Below, in pieces: positions 53,052 to 62,645 of a stretch of DNA of 64,000 bases. The stretch's first letter is position 1. Every line of letters starts with the position of its first letter. Under the pieces are notes generated by a model. The model searched no databases. It was not told where the DNA came from and saw only the letters and a list, made by a program, of their open reading frames with translations. A program made the translations under genes and the position numbers. Source of the DNA: Thermoguttaceae bacterium (lineage in GTDB: Bacteria > Planctomycetota > Planctomycetia > Pirellulales > Thermoguttaceae); NCBI GenBank assembly GCA_017441605.1, contig JAFRXD010000049.1:1-64000 (forward strand), written 5' to 3'.

Positions 53052-54779
53052 ATGTCCGAGACGACGGTCGAACAGAAGTCGACTCCCTATCGCAAAACGA
53101 AACTCGCGCTTTTAATCGGGTTCGCGATTTACGCGGCGCTTCTAGTCGCGGGCATACCGCAGAAATGGACGCGGGCGCAGTTTTCTCATCATAACGAGCC
53201 GAGCGAGGTCGCGGCGGTCGAGAACGGGGCGGAAACGGAAATCGGGTCGAGCGCCGAGGCGGAAGCGGACGAGGGCGCCGAGCTCGAAGCGCCAGTTCAT
53301 TATCCTCCGATTTGGACGTCGATTCCGTTCGCGGCGCTTTTGCTTTGTATCGCGATTCTCCCTCTGATTCCCGCGACGGAACACTGGTGGGAGAGCAATC
53401 TTCATCGATTTCTGGTCGCGGCGGGACTGGCGCTCCTCACGTTGGCGTACTACGCGTTCCTCTATCCCCACCCAATCGAGGCGCATTGGCCAACCCATCA
53501 AGTCGTCTCGCAAGAGGCGAGCTGGCTCGCGAAGGGATCGACGATTTTCGTCAACGCGATCGTCGGTGAGTACGTCTCGTTCATCGTTTTACTCTTCTCG
53601 CTTTTCGCGATCACGGGGGGGATTCGAATCACTGGCGACCTCAAGGCGTCTCCGCTCGTAAACTCCTCCATTTTGGGAATCGGAGCGCTGCTCGCTAGTT
53701 TCGTGGGAACGACGGGGGCGGCGATGCTTCTGATTCGTCTTCTTCTCGAAACAAACAAATTTCGCAAGCACAAGATCCACACGATCGTCTTCTTTATTTT
53801 CTGCGTCTGCAACGCGGGAGGTTGCTTGCTTCCGATCGGCGACCCGCCGCTCTTCCTCGGATATCTTCGCGGAGTCGGATTCCTTTGGACGTTCAGTCTG
53901 TGGAAAGAATGGCTTTTCGTTTGCGGTCTTCTAATCGGACTATACTACTTGCTCGACGCGTTCGTTCTCTATCCGAAAGAGACGCCGCTCGACAAGGTCG
54001 TCGACGATGTGATGCGCGAACCGCTTCGCGTCCAGGGGTTGTTCCCCAATCTGTTCTGCCTCGTCGGAGTCGTGCTCGCGGTTATGTTGCTCGATCCGGC
54101 GCAAGAATTCCTGTCGCTATTCGGGGTCAAAACAGGGTTCTATCCCCCGATGTTCCTGCGAGAGTGCGTTCAGCTGTTAATGGTCTTTTTGTCGTTCGCA
54201 TTGGGATCGAACAAAATTCGCAAGGAGAACGATTTCAATTTCGGGGCGATCGTCGAGGTCGCGGCGCTCTTCTTCGGAATCTTTATCTGCATGCAGGCCC
54301 CTCTTCAGATTCTGAACGCGAAGGGGGCGGAACTTACCGCGGCGGTCGACAAGTACGGTTCCAAGATCAAATTAAACGAGCCGAAAGAGTTTTTCTGGCT
54401 CTCCGGCTGTCTCTCGTCGGTTCTCGACAACGCGCCGACGTACGTCGTCTTCTTTGAAACGGCAAAAGCTGCGGCGGACGGAGAACTCGAGGAAGCGAAG
54501 AAATCCGGGGACGTCGAAAAAGCGGAGGAAATGGAAGCGGAGCTTAAAAGCGCGTCCGAGAAATCGGGGGTTCGGATTCCGCTCGCGCTGCTGGTCGCCG
54601 TGTCGCTCGGCTCGGTCTTTATGGGAGCGATGACCTACATCGGGAACGGTCCCAACTTTATGGTCAAGGCGATCGCGGAACAATCGGGCGTTAAAATGCC
54701 AAGTTTCTTTGGGTACATGGGGTACAGCGTCTGCATTCTGCTCCCGATACTGATCGTTATGACGATCGTTTTCTTGTAG
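53052..54779 (+). CDS. NhaD-type sodium/proton antiporter (ion transporter superfamily)
   Basis: A 575-residue inner-membrane protein with about 12-13 hydrophobic segments. After one helix and an acidic loop (residues ~48-85, rich in E and A) come the IT-superfamily marks: VGEYVSFIVLLFSLFAITGG, SFVGTTGAAMLLIRLLLETN, and VCNAGGCLLPIGDPPLFLGYL (like the NhaD G-N-A-G-G..P-I-G-D signature). WLSGCLSSVLDNAPTYVVFFETAK and MGAMTYIGNGPNFMVKAIAE are the matching half-repeat. A charged cytoplasmic loop of ~40 residues (LEEAKKSGDVEKAEEMEAELK) separates the last helices. It probably exchanges Na+ for H+; an anion carrier role is less likely. A GGAG site lies before the ATG. Confidence 0.87.
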   Translation: MSETTVEQKSTPYRKTKLALLIGFAIYAALLVAGIPQKWTRAQFSHHNEPSEVAAVENGAETEIGSSAEAEADEGAELEAPVHYPPIWTSIPFAALLLCIAILPLIPATEHWWESNLHRFLVAAGLALLTLAYYAFLYPHPIEAHWPTHQVVSQEASWLAKGSTIFVNAIVGEYVSFIVLLFSLFAITGGIRITGDLKASPLVNSSILGIGALLASFVGTTGAAMLLIRLLLETNKFRKHKIHTIVFFIFCVCNAGGCLLPIGDPPLFLGYLRGVGFLWTFSLWKEWLFVCGLLIGLYYLLDAFVLYPKETPLDKVVDDVMREPLRVQGLFPNLFCLVGVVLAVMLLDPAQEFLSLFGVKTGFYPPMFLRECVQLLMVFLSFALGSNKIRKENDFNFGAIVEVAALFFGIFICMQAPLQILNAKGAELTAAVDKYGSKIKLNEPKEFFWLSGCLSSVLDNAPTYVVFFETAKAAADGELEEAKKSGDVEKAEEMEAELKSASEKSGVRIPLALLVAVSLGSVFMGAMTYIGNGPNFMVKAIAEQSGVKMPSFFGYMGYSVCILLPILIVMTIVFL

Positions 54780-54806
54780 TCGGGTCGAACCAACTCGCCC
54801 GGACCC

Positions 54807-54845
54807 AAAAAAACGCGCCGATCGTTAAGGTCGACGCGTTTTTTT
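54807..54845 (+). terminator. Rho-independent terminator after the antiporter gene
   Basis: AAAAAAACGCG (54807-54817) pairs with CGCGTTTTTTT (54835-54845), with further pairing of CGA/TCG-type bases in the loop. Confidence 0.78.
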
Positions 54846-54882
54846 ATTGAACGACACGCTCGCAACTCGTCGCGGTTTCCGA

Positions 54883-54888
54883 TATAAT
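54883..54888 (+). promoter_or_regulatory. Consensus -10 element for the GH39/GH5-like gene
   Basis: A perfect TATAAT lies about 70 bases before the ATG at 54959. No good -35 is visible 16-18 bases upstream, so a weak or regulated promoter is likely. Confidence 0.35.
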
Positions 54889-54958
54889 AGAAATCGATCC
54901 GATTCGGCGCGTCCTGTTTCGACGCGCTTCCGCAACCCCAATCGAAAAGAGCAGCGCA

Positions 54959-56974
54959 ATGAACACGTCCCATTCTTCCTCGCCGCGACTGGCGCGACGC
55001 GAATTTCTGAAAACGACCGCGGTCGTCTCGCTCGCGGCGTCGTTCGAAACCCTCCCCCTCTCTCGCGCGAACGCGTCGGCGCTCGCGGATTCTCCGGCGT
55101 CCGCGGAAGCGACGGTCGGGGATTCTCCGTACGGAGTCTGCGCGCATCTCGGCGGCGGGGAGGAACACGACCAAATGCCAAAGAACATTTCGCTCATGAA
55201 AGACGCGGGGATCGCTTGGGTTCGCGCGGACTTCTCTTGGAGCGGGATCGAGCGCTCGAAGGGGAAATGGACGTTCGACGCGTTCGACAGGGTCGTCGAG
55301 GAGACGAACAAACTCGGCGTGCAAGTTTTGCCGATTCTAGACTACGGAGTCGAGTGGGCGACGCCGGCCTATAAACATATGGACGAATGGCTCGAATACG
55401 TTCGTCGAACGGTCGAGCGGTACAAGGATCGAATTCGGTACTGGGAAGTCTGGAACGAGGAGAACTTGCAGGGGTTCTGGGGAGACAAGCCGGACGCGGC
55501 GAATTACGCGAAACTCCTAACGGAAACCTACAAAACGATTAAGAAGATCGACCCGGATCTGCAAGTCGTCTACGGAGGACTGGCGGGGACGCCGGCGGAC
55601 TACTTTGAGAAATCGCTCGACGCGGGCGCCGGGGAGTTTTTCGACGTTACGAATATTCATCCGTATCGCGGAGGGTTGACGACCTCGGATCGAATCGAGC
55701 AGTTCGCGAAGGAAATCGACGCGTTTAAGAAAGCGCTGGAAAAGCGGAACTTGCCTCAAAAGCCGATCTGGATCACGGAGATGGGTTGGGCGACGCCCCC
55801 GGTGTTCGGGGAGACCAATCGTCGAGTTATCGCGGCGGCGCTGAAGAAACTCTATCCGAGCAAGACGCCGAAGGTAGCGTTCTTCTACGACGAGCGCTAC
55901 GACCCCGCGCAGTCGCGATCGCAAAGCGATTTCGTCAACTTCCTGCCGAAAGAGTACGCGAGCGATCCGCAATTGACGACGTTCCTCGACGCCGACGCGC
56001 TCGCGAAAATCTCGCTCGACGTCGCCGAGGTTCTCGTTATGCCCCCGAGCGAAGGATTCCCAACGGACTACTTCGACGCGGTGGCCGAGTTCGTTAAGTC
56101 CGGGGGAGCGCTCGTTTTGCTCGGCGGGGTTCCTATCTATTACGAAACGCGGATCGACCCCGAGACGGGACGATTCGCGCAAGGCAAAGGGAACCCCAAG
56201 ATGGACGAGCAACACAATGCGCTGCGGATCTCGTGGTTCGCGTGGTGGACGCGCGAAAACGTCCCGGAAGGGGTTCCGACGCGAGTGGCGCCGGAATCGC
56301 TCGACGCAATGCCGGGATACTTCCCCGTCCACAGCTCGCTCCGTTTCTTCGACGGCGCGAAACTGAAAGAGGGGGACAAATTGATCCCGCTCCTAATAGG
56401 AAAAGACGAAACGTTCGAAGCGCCTTCCGCTTGCGTTTATAAATTTAATAGCGACTATAAAGGCGCGGTCGTTATCAACTCGATCAACGACGACGCGACC
56501 GGAACGAACGTCTCGACGGTCGCGAACCAAGGGGTCTACCTCCCGCAAGCGATTCTGCTCGCGCTGTCGAACGGAATTGAGCGGTACTTCTGGTACGAGT
56601 TCCACGCTCCGGAGCGGGACCAAGCGGATCCGGAACACCACTTTGGAATCGTCGGTCAGAAACTGGACCCGAAGCCGGGCTACTTCGCCTACAAAGCGCT
56701 GACGAAAGCCCGCCCCGCCCTTTCGAAAGGCTCCGCGTTTACCCACAACGGAGCTTTCTGCTCGATCTCGTGGACGCGCCCCGACGGCAAAAAAGGCTGG
56801 GCGCTCTGGGCGCCTAGGTCGCGCCAAAAAGCCGCGATCAGAATAACCGGACAAGTCGCCGAGGCGTTCGATTATCTCGGAAACAAAGTCTCGATTTCCG
56901 CCGACCAAGAGGAAATCGACTTGTCGCCGGGAATTCTCTATCTCGTCGGTCCCGACGCGTTGGAAATTCGTTAA
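54959..56974 (+). CDS. Secreted clan GH-A glycoside hydrolase (GH39/GH5-like) with RR leader
   Basis: The 671-residue product begins with the leader LARREFLKTTAVVSLAASF. The TIM barrel (residues ~55-310) runs YGVCAHLGGGEEHD, AGIAWVRADFSWSGIERSKG, and LPILDYGVEWATP. WEVWNEENLQGFW holds the acid/base E167, and IWITEMGWATPP the nucleophile E274, as in retaining clan-A enzymes of GH39, GH5 or GH51 type. Residues ~315-520 form a separate domain (VAEVLVMPPSEGFPTDYFDAV ... GALVLLGGVPIYYE), glutamine-amidotransferase-like in pattern. The C-terminal beta-domain runs AFTHNGAFCSISWTRPDGKKGWALWAP. Substrate unknown. It has its own terminator. Confidence 0.83.
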   Translation: MNTSHSSSPRLARREFLKTTAVVSLAASFETLPLSRANASALADSPASAEATVGDSPYGVCAHLGGGEEHDQMPKNISLMKDAGIAWVRADFSWSGIERSKGKWTFDAFDRVVEETNKLGVQVLPILDYGVEWATPAYKHMDEWLEYVRRTVERYKDRIRYWEVWNEENLQGFWGDKPDAANYAKLLTETYKTIKKIDPDLQVVYGGLAGTPADYFEKSLDAGAGEFFDVTNIHPYRGGLTTSDRIEQFAKEIDAFKKALEKRNLPQKPIWITEMGWATPPVFGETNRRVIAAALKKLYPSKTPKVAFFYDERYDPAQSRSQSDFVNFLPKEYASDPQLTTFLDADALAKISLDVAEVLVMPPSEGFPTDYFDAVAEFVKSGGALVLLGGVPIYYETRIDPETGRFAQGKGNPKMDEQHNALRISWFAWWTRENVPEGVPTRVAPESLDAMPGYFPVHSSLRFFDGAKLKEGDKLIPLLIGKDETFEAPSACVYKFNSDYKGAVVINSINDDATGTNVSTVANQGVYLPQAILLALSNGIERYFWYEFHAPERDQADPEHHFGIVGQKLDPKPGYFAYKALTKARPALSKGSAFTHNGAFCSISWTRPDGKKGWALWAPRSRQKAAIRITGQVAEAFDYLGNKVSISADQEEIDLSPGILYLVGPDALEIR

Positions 56975-57012
56975 TCCAAAAACCAAAAAATTAACGAACC
57001 TTTCCTAAAGAG

Positions 57013-57054
57013 AACGCGCCGTTCGCGAGATTATCGCGAGCGGCGCGCTTTTTA
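57013..57054 (+). terminator. Rho-independent terminator between the hydrolase gene and hslU
   Basis: CGCGCCGTTCGCGA (57014-57027) pairs, with one mismatch, with TCGCGAGCGGCGCG (57033-57046), followed by CTTTTTA. It lies between convergent genes but the T-run serves the plus-strand gene. Confidence 0.85.
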
Positions 57055-57072
57055 TACCAAGTTTATACCAAG
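57051..57072. repeat. Tandem 11-base direct repeat
   Basis: TTTATACCAAG occurs twice back to back (57051-57061 and 57062-57072), between the terminator and the hslU stop. Probably a small slippage duplication. Confidence 0.7.
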
Positions 57073-57085
57073 AAATGGGAAAAAA

Positions 57086-58758
57086 CTACAAAACGAACTT
57101 GCTGAGATCCTCGTCCTTGGCGATCTTGTCGATCTTGGAGCGAACGTACTCCGCGTCGATCTCGACGCGTCCTGACTCCATCTCGGCGGCCTCGAAGTTG
57201 AGATCTTCGAGGAGTAGCTCCATAATCGTGCAAAGCCTTCTCGCGCCGATATTTTGGGTAGTCAAATTGGTTTGGGCGGCGTATTCGGCGAGCGCGTCTA
57301 TCGCGTCGTCCTTAAAGACGAGCTCGACGTTCTCGGTCTTCATTAGGGCGGCGTACTGCTTGGTGAGCGCGCTCTTGGGCTCGGTCAGAATCCGAACAAA
57401 ATCCTCTTTTTTGAGCTCGGAGAGCTCAACGCGAATCGGGAATCGACCTTGCAACTCGGGGGTCAAATCGCTCGGCTTGACGCGATGGAAGGCGCCCGCG
57501 GCGATAAAGAGAACGTGCTCGGTCGAGAATAGCCCGCACTTCGTCTGAACGGTCGTTCCCTCGACGATCGGAAGTAGGTCGCGCTGAACGCCTTGGCGCG
57601 AGACGTCGGCGCCGCGCCCGCCCTCGCTCCCGACGATCTTGTCGATCTCGTCGATGAAAATAATGCCCAGGTTTTCCGCCAGTTCGATGGCGCGCTCGTT
57701 GATCTTGTCCTTGTCGAGGAGTCGCTCCGACTCTTGCTCGACGATCACGTCTCGCGCTTCGGAGACCTTGAACTCTCTGTGGGTTCGGCGCTTCGGGGCC
57801 ATGTTCTCCAAGACGTCGCGCAGTTCCTCGGGCATCGACTCGGCGCCGACGCTCCCCATGACGATCGGAACGGACCGCTTTTCCTCTTGGACGAAAATCA
57901 GCTCGTCGTCGAGCTTGCCCTCGTTATAAAGCCGGGTCAACTCTTCGCGATACTCGGCTTTAGTCTTCTTCTTGGGCTTGTCGCTCGCCTTCTTCGCGGG
58001 CTCGGAAGGCTCGGACGCTTCTTCCTCGTCGTCCTCGGAATCGACTTCGCTTAATTTTTCGCCGATGGCGCGGGAAATGGCGCCGAACATGTCGGACAAG
58101 CTCTTGCCGGGATCGTTAGGATCGAATTGGACCTTGATTTTGGTCGCGTCGAGGCTCTCCTCTTCTTTCGCCTTGGCGTCGTAGAACTCCATAATTTTGT
58201 CGAAGAGCTTCCCGTCGGGGTCGATCGCTTTGGACGTTTCGGTAATCGGGCGCTCGATCTTCTTTTTGGGCTCCGGCTCTTTCTCCTCGGCGACCTCGGG
58301 CTCCGGTTCGTCGGGCTCGACGCCAAACTCGGAGAGATCGCGCTTTTGGCGGTGGAACTTCTCCTCGAGGAGATCGATAATTCGCTTGTCGGCGGCTTCT
58401 TTCGCCTTCTCCTTATTGCGCTCGCGCTCTTCGGAGCGCACGACGCCGACGGCGTTCTCGACCAAATCGCGCGCCATGCTCTCGACGTCGCGTCCGTAGT
58501 ATCCGACCTCGGTGTACTTGGTCGCGTCGACCTTAACGAAAGGGGCGCCGGTGAGGGCGGCGAGGCGCCGAGCGATTTCGGTCTTACCGACGCCGGTCGG
58601 ACCGATCATCATCATATTTTTCGGGCCGATCTCTTCGCGCATATCGCCCTCGACGCGCTGTCGTCGCCAACGATTGCGAATGGCGACGGCAATGGCGCGC
58701 TTGGCGGCGTTTTGTCCGACGATGTATTTGTCGAGTTCCTCGACGATCTGGCGGGGCG

Positions 58759-58771
<13 letters not shown>
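57086..58771 (-). CDS. hslU: ATP-dependent protease ATPase subunit HslU, with extended acidic I-domain
   Basis: The AAA+ unfoldase of the HslUV (ClpQY) protease; it feeds substrates to HslV. The 561-residue product (usual ~440-460) has Walker A GPTGVGKT at residues 57-64, the pore loop region [19 protein letters not shown], and Walker [11 protein letters not shown]. The sensor segment FPIRVEL follows, and the protein ends SKFVL, the tail that docks into HslV. The extra length lies in the I-domain at ~150-290 (charged stretches such as [20 protein letters not shown] and [20 protein letters not shown]). The start is GTG at 58771 with GGAGGAG just upstream. It overlaps hslV by 13 bases. Confidence 0.94.
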
Positions 58772-59301
<530 letters not shown>

Positions 59302-59392
59302 AACGCAAAAATCCAACTCGAGAAGAAACAATCGTTCCGACGCCTCGACCCCTCGCCAAGGCGTCGGACAAAAAAGCAAATTAAGCGCCAAT

Positions 59393-60379
59393 TCAGATCT
59401 CGATAGAGGGGGCTTTGGTTCGCATTAGTTTGCGATCGACGCTCGGAATATAATTGGTCCAGAAACCGTCGGCGTTCGGGTCGTCGAGAATATACTTGTT
59501 AAACTCGAGCAATTTGGCGTCGAGGGTGTCGATAAAGTAGAGGGCGAGCGCCTCCAGGCACATGGGAACTTTCGCCGCGCCGTTTTCAATCGTCCCGTGA
59601 TGCGCGAGAATCATGTGCTTGAGAATTGTCGCCAAACGGGGGTCGAACGACTCGCCGGTCATCTTCTCCAGTTCGGCGATCTTTTGGTTCAGCAGCTCGA
59701 CGCCGAGGAGGGAATGCCCGAGCGCTTGCCCCTCGTCCGTATAGACGGGAGCGACGGGACTGTCGGAGAGCTCGACGGTCTTGCCGACGTCGTGCAGAAA
59801 GACGCCGGTCAGGAGGAGATCGGAGTCGAGAATCGACGCGTAGAGGGGGGCGACGCGCGAGGCGACCTCCATCATCGTCACTGTGTGCTCTAGGAGCCCG
59901 CCGGGATAGGCGTGGTGCAAACGAACGCCCGCGAACGCGCGCGCGAACCGCTCGACGAACTTGTCGTCGGCGAGAAAGCACTCGATCAAGTCGTTGAGCC
60001 GAGGCTCTTTGATCTCTTTGACCAACTCGCGGAGTCGCTTGAGGAGGGCGGTCGAGTCGACGAAGTTTCCGCGCGCGAAGTCGGCTGGGTCCGCCTCGCT
60101 GGGATCGACTTTCGTCAGTTTCTTGGCGATGACTTGAATATTGCCCTGAAAGCGCTGGGCGGTTCCCTCGCAACGAACGAAATCGCCGTCGACGAACTGT
60201 CGAAACAGGGACTCGGTCGCGTTCCAAAGCCGACCGGAAACGGAACCGGTGCGATCGGTCAGGAGGAACTGCAAGTAGAGGACGCCGTTCTTATTCGGAC
60301 GAAGCGCTTTTTCGGTTATTCGATAGATCTCCGAGACCGCGTCGTTTTCTTTGATTCTGTTCACAAAAAGTCGGCTCAT
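59393..60379 (-). CDS. YhaM-like 3'-5' exoribonuclease: OB-fold plus HD domain
   Basis: A 328-residue cytoplasmic protein. Residues ~1-100 are an OB-fold nucleic-acid-binding domain ([40 protein letters not shown]). Residues ~140-300 are an HD-type phosphohydrolase with [32 protein letters not shown] and [10 protein letters not shown], ending in [25 protein letters not shown]. This order and the motifs match Bacillus YhaM/CBF1, which degrades single-stranded RNA and DNA 3' to 5'. It lies 91 bases upstream of hslV on the same strand and may share its transcript. Confidence 0.88.
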   Translation of the reverse strand: MSRLFVNRIKENDAVSEIYRITEKALRPNKNGVLYLQFLLTDRTGSVSGRLWNATESLFRQFVDGDFVRCEGTAQRFQGNIQVIAKKLTKVDPSEADPADFARGNFVDSTALLKRLRELVKEIKEPRLNDLIECFLADDKFVERFARAFAGVRLHHAYPGGLLEHTVTMMEVASRVAPLYASILDSDLLLTGVFLHDVGKTVELSDSPVAPVYTDEGQALGHSLLGVELLNQKIAELEKMTGESFDPRLATILKHMILAHHGTIENGAAKVPMCLEALALYFIDTLDAKLLEFNKYILDDPNADGFWTNYIPSVDRKLMRTKAPSIEI

Positions 60380-60544
60380 AGCGACTCCAAAAGCTCAATG
60401 GAAAAACGGGGCGCCTCCGAGCGAGTTCGGAGCGACGCCAACCCCATAATATAATCGAAATCCCGTTTTTTTAAATAGAGAAATCGCGGAAAGGTTCGAA
60501 CCGGGACGAGGAATCGCGTCTTTAAAAAAATTGAAAATTGCCCC

Positions 60545-60572
60545 TTGACCAAAACGGGAACCCTCTTATAAT
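60545..60572 (+). promoter_or_regulatory. Strong sigma-70 type promoter for tRNA-Phe
   Basis: TTGACC (60545-60550), 16 bases, then a perfect TATAAT (60567-60572), ending about 33 bases before the tRNA. Confidence 0.78.
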
Positions 60573-60604
60573 TCCCCGTACTTGCCAACCGCAATAGCGG
60601 TCGG

Positions 60605-60678
<74 letters not shown>

Positions 60679-60686
60679 CTTCGTTG

Positions 60687-60712
60687 AACGCGACCTTTGG
60701 GTCGCGTTTTTT
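60687..60712 (+). terminator. Rho-independent terminator after tRNA-Phe
   Basis: AACGCGACC pairs perfectly with GGTCGCGTT around TTTG, followed by TTTT. The second copy (60787-60812) has lost stem pairs and is probably weaker. Confidence 0.88.
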
Positions 60713-60734
60713 GTTTCTTGGCAACGCCTCGCGT

Positions 60735-60778
60735 GGAACTGAAAATCTGGCGTCGGCGGTTCGACCCCGCCCCGGGCG
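60735..60778 (+). pseudogene. tRNA-Phe 3'-half remnant
   Basis: Starting in the anticodon arm (GGAACTGAAAATCTGG) this copy keeps the variable region and an intact T-arm (GGCGG TTCGACC CCGCC). It has no 5' half or D-arm, and the acceptor strand is changed to CCGGGCG. It cannot fold into a tRNA. Confidence 0.85.
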
Positions 60779-61026
60779 CTTTACGGAACGCGACCTTCGG
60801 ACCGCGTTTTTTGTTTCTTGGCGAAAATTATCTATTGGCGAAACATCCCCTTTTTAACGATTCTCCCCTTCTCTTCACCAGACTCCCCGCGCCAAAAAAA
60901 ACAAAAATTCGCAAAACCGCGCGTCGGAATCGGGGTTTTAATTCCCCATAAAGAATCTCGCGCTCGGAGCCTATTCCAACAGTCGATCCCTTTAACCGAG
61001 AGCGAGTTGCAACTAAGGAGACAACT

Positions 61027-62559
61027 ATGCGGCTTAAAGATACCAAAACCGTTCTCTCGCTGGCGCTCGCGCTAGCGGTTCCGATAACGACCAACGCGTT
61101 GGCGCAACCGCCGAAACCGCCGGGGGGCGGCGATCCCGGTCGCGCGCGCAACGTCGAATATCAGGGCGCGACCGTTTTGGCGGATTCGACGACCGAGTCG
61201 GGCAAAACTTACTCCAGCGACCAATCGGCGGTCGTCGCGCTATTGGCGTCGGGGGGAGAATCAACGCTTTCCGACGCGACGATCGTCAAGAGCGGCGAGC
61301 CGGAAGGACGAAGCGACGACTACGATTTCTTCGGCGTCAACGCGGCGGTTCTCGCGCATAACGACGCGAAGCTCGAACTCTCGGGGGGTTCGGTCGAAAC
61401 CTCGTCGAGCTATTCGAGCGGTCTGTTCGCCTACGGAACCGGAACGATCTCGGCGCGCGACTTGAAGATCCGAACAATTTCCCACAACTCCGGCGGGCTA
61501 ATGGTAACCGGCGGCGGAACCCTGACGGCGACGAATCTCGACGTCGAAACTGAAGGCGGTTCCTCCGCGGCGATTCGCTCCGATCGCGGGGGTGGGAAAC
61601 TTACGGTCGAAGGCGGTAAATACGTTACGAACGGTCCCGGTTCCCCCGCGATTTACTCGACCGCCGAAATCGTCGTCAACGACGCCGAGCTCGTATCGAC
61701 GAAATCGGAGGGCGCGATTATTGAGGGTAAGAACTCGATTACCCTCAATCGGACGTCCCTAACGGACGACAACAACGTCCTGCACGGCAAATCGACGACC
61801 TATAAAAACATTTTCATCTATCAGTCGTTCTCCGGGGACGCCTCGATCGGAACCTCGCAATTCGCCGCAAACGATTGCGAAATAACGACGAAAAAAGGAG
61901 ACTCGATCTACGTTACCAACACCGCTTGCGTCGTTAAACTGAGCGGCAACAAATTCGTCAACGAGGATCCGGATGGATATTTCCTCCGCGTTCGACGCGA
62001 GGGCTGGGGACGAAGCGGAAGCAACGGCGGGGACGTCGCGCTAACGCTCGACAAGCAAGACGTTTCCGGCAATATTTATGTCGACAATATCTCGACGCTT
62101 ACCCTCGAAATCGCGAACGGCTCCCATTGCGTCGGCGCGATCAATAGCGCCAATACCGCCAAGAAGTTGGAGATCGTCCTCGACGCCGACTCGACGCTCG
62201 AACTGACCGACGACGCTTACGTTACTAGCGTAACGAACGCCGACCCGACAGGTAACAATATCAAGCTCAACGGACACAAGCTCGTCGTCGGCGCCGATCC
62301 GGTCGACGACAATATCCCCGACACAACGTCAAAGAACGACCCGTTCGGACCTCCCGAGGGGGGCGCGCCCGGCGAATTTGGTCCTCCGGAGCCGCCCCAA
62401 GGGGGAGCGCCGGGCGAGTTCGGACCTCCGCCTCGACCGGGGAACGGGAATCCGGTCGCGGGGAGTCGTCCGGAACCGCCGCGAGGGCGCGAGCGGGGAC
62501 GGTTCCGTCCCGATCGCCGACCTGATGGAAGTCGAGGCGGAAGGCGCGGCCCCCGTTAG
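61027..62559 (+). CDS. Secreted beta-helix-like protein with Pro/Gly-rich repeats and a basic tail
   Basis: The 510-residue product has a signal peptide (TVLSLALALAVPITTNALAQ) and a very good AAGGAG site. A short Pro/Gly linker leads into residues ~40-430 of repeated short strands of the form xLxAxNLDVETEGGSSAAIRS and GKLTVEGGKYVTNGPGSPAIYST, a right-handed beta-helix or filamentous pattern rich in S, T, N and G, like cell-surface adhesins and some carbohydrate-binding proteins. Residues ~435-480 hold two copies of GGAPGEFGPP. The last ~25 residues are R- and G-rich. No enzyme motif was found. Surface display is inferred; no anchor signal is visible. Confidence 0.75.
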   Translation: MRLKDTKTVLSLALALAVPITTNALAQPPKPPGGGDPGRARNVEYQGATVLADSTTESGKTYSSDQSAVVALLASGGESTLSDATIVKSGEPEGRSDDYDFFGVNAAVLAHNDAKLELSGGSVETSSSYSSGLFAYGTGTISARDLKIRTISHNSGGLMVTGGGTLTATNLDVETEGGSSAAIRSDRGGGKLTVEGGKYVTNGPGSPAIYSTAEIVVNDAELVSTKSEGAIIEGKNSITLNRTSLTDDNNVLHGKSTTYKNIFIYQSFSGDASIGTSQFAANDCEITTKKGDSIYVTNTACVVKLSGNKFVNEDPDGYFLRVRREGWGRSGSNGGDVALTLDKQDVSGNIYVDNISTLTLEIANGSHCVGAINSANTAKKLEIVLDADSTLELTDDAYVTSVTNADPTGNNIKLNGHKLVVGADPVDDNIPDTTSKNDPFGPPEGGAPGEFGPPEPPQGGAPGEFGPPPRPGNGNPVAGSRPEPPRGRERGRFRPDRRPDGSRGGRRGPR

Positions 62560-62580
62560 AGTCGCCAAGCCCCGAGAATA

Positions 62581-62627
62581 AAAATCGGTCGTTCCGTTCG
62601 ATTCCCGAGCGAAACGACCGATTTTAT
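62581..62627. terminator. Bidirectional Rho-independent terminator
   Basis: AAAATCGGTCGTT (62581-62593) pairs with AACGACCGATTTT (62613-62625) around a loop holding a second small stem (TTCG/CGAG-type). It separates convergent genes. Confidence 0.9.
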
Positions 62628-62645
62628 TCTGGTCGAAAAACTAAC

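Noticed and set aside
57051..57072. Start of a CRISPR-like or iteron array
   Set aside because: Only two adjacent 11-base copies without spacers; a slippage duplication fits better.
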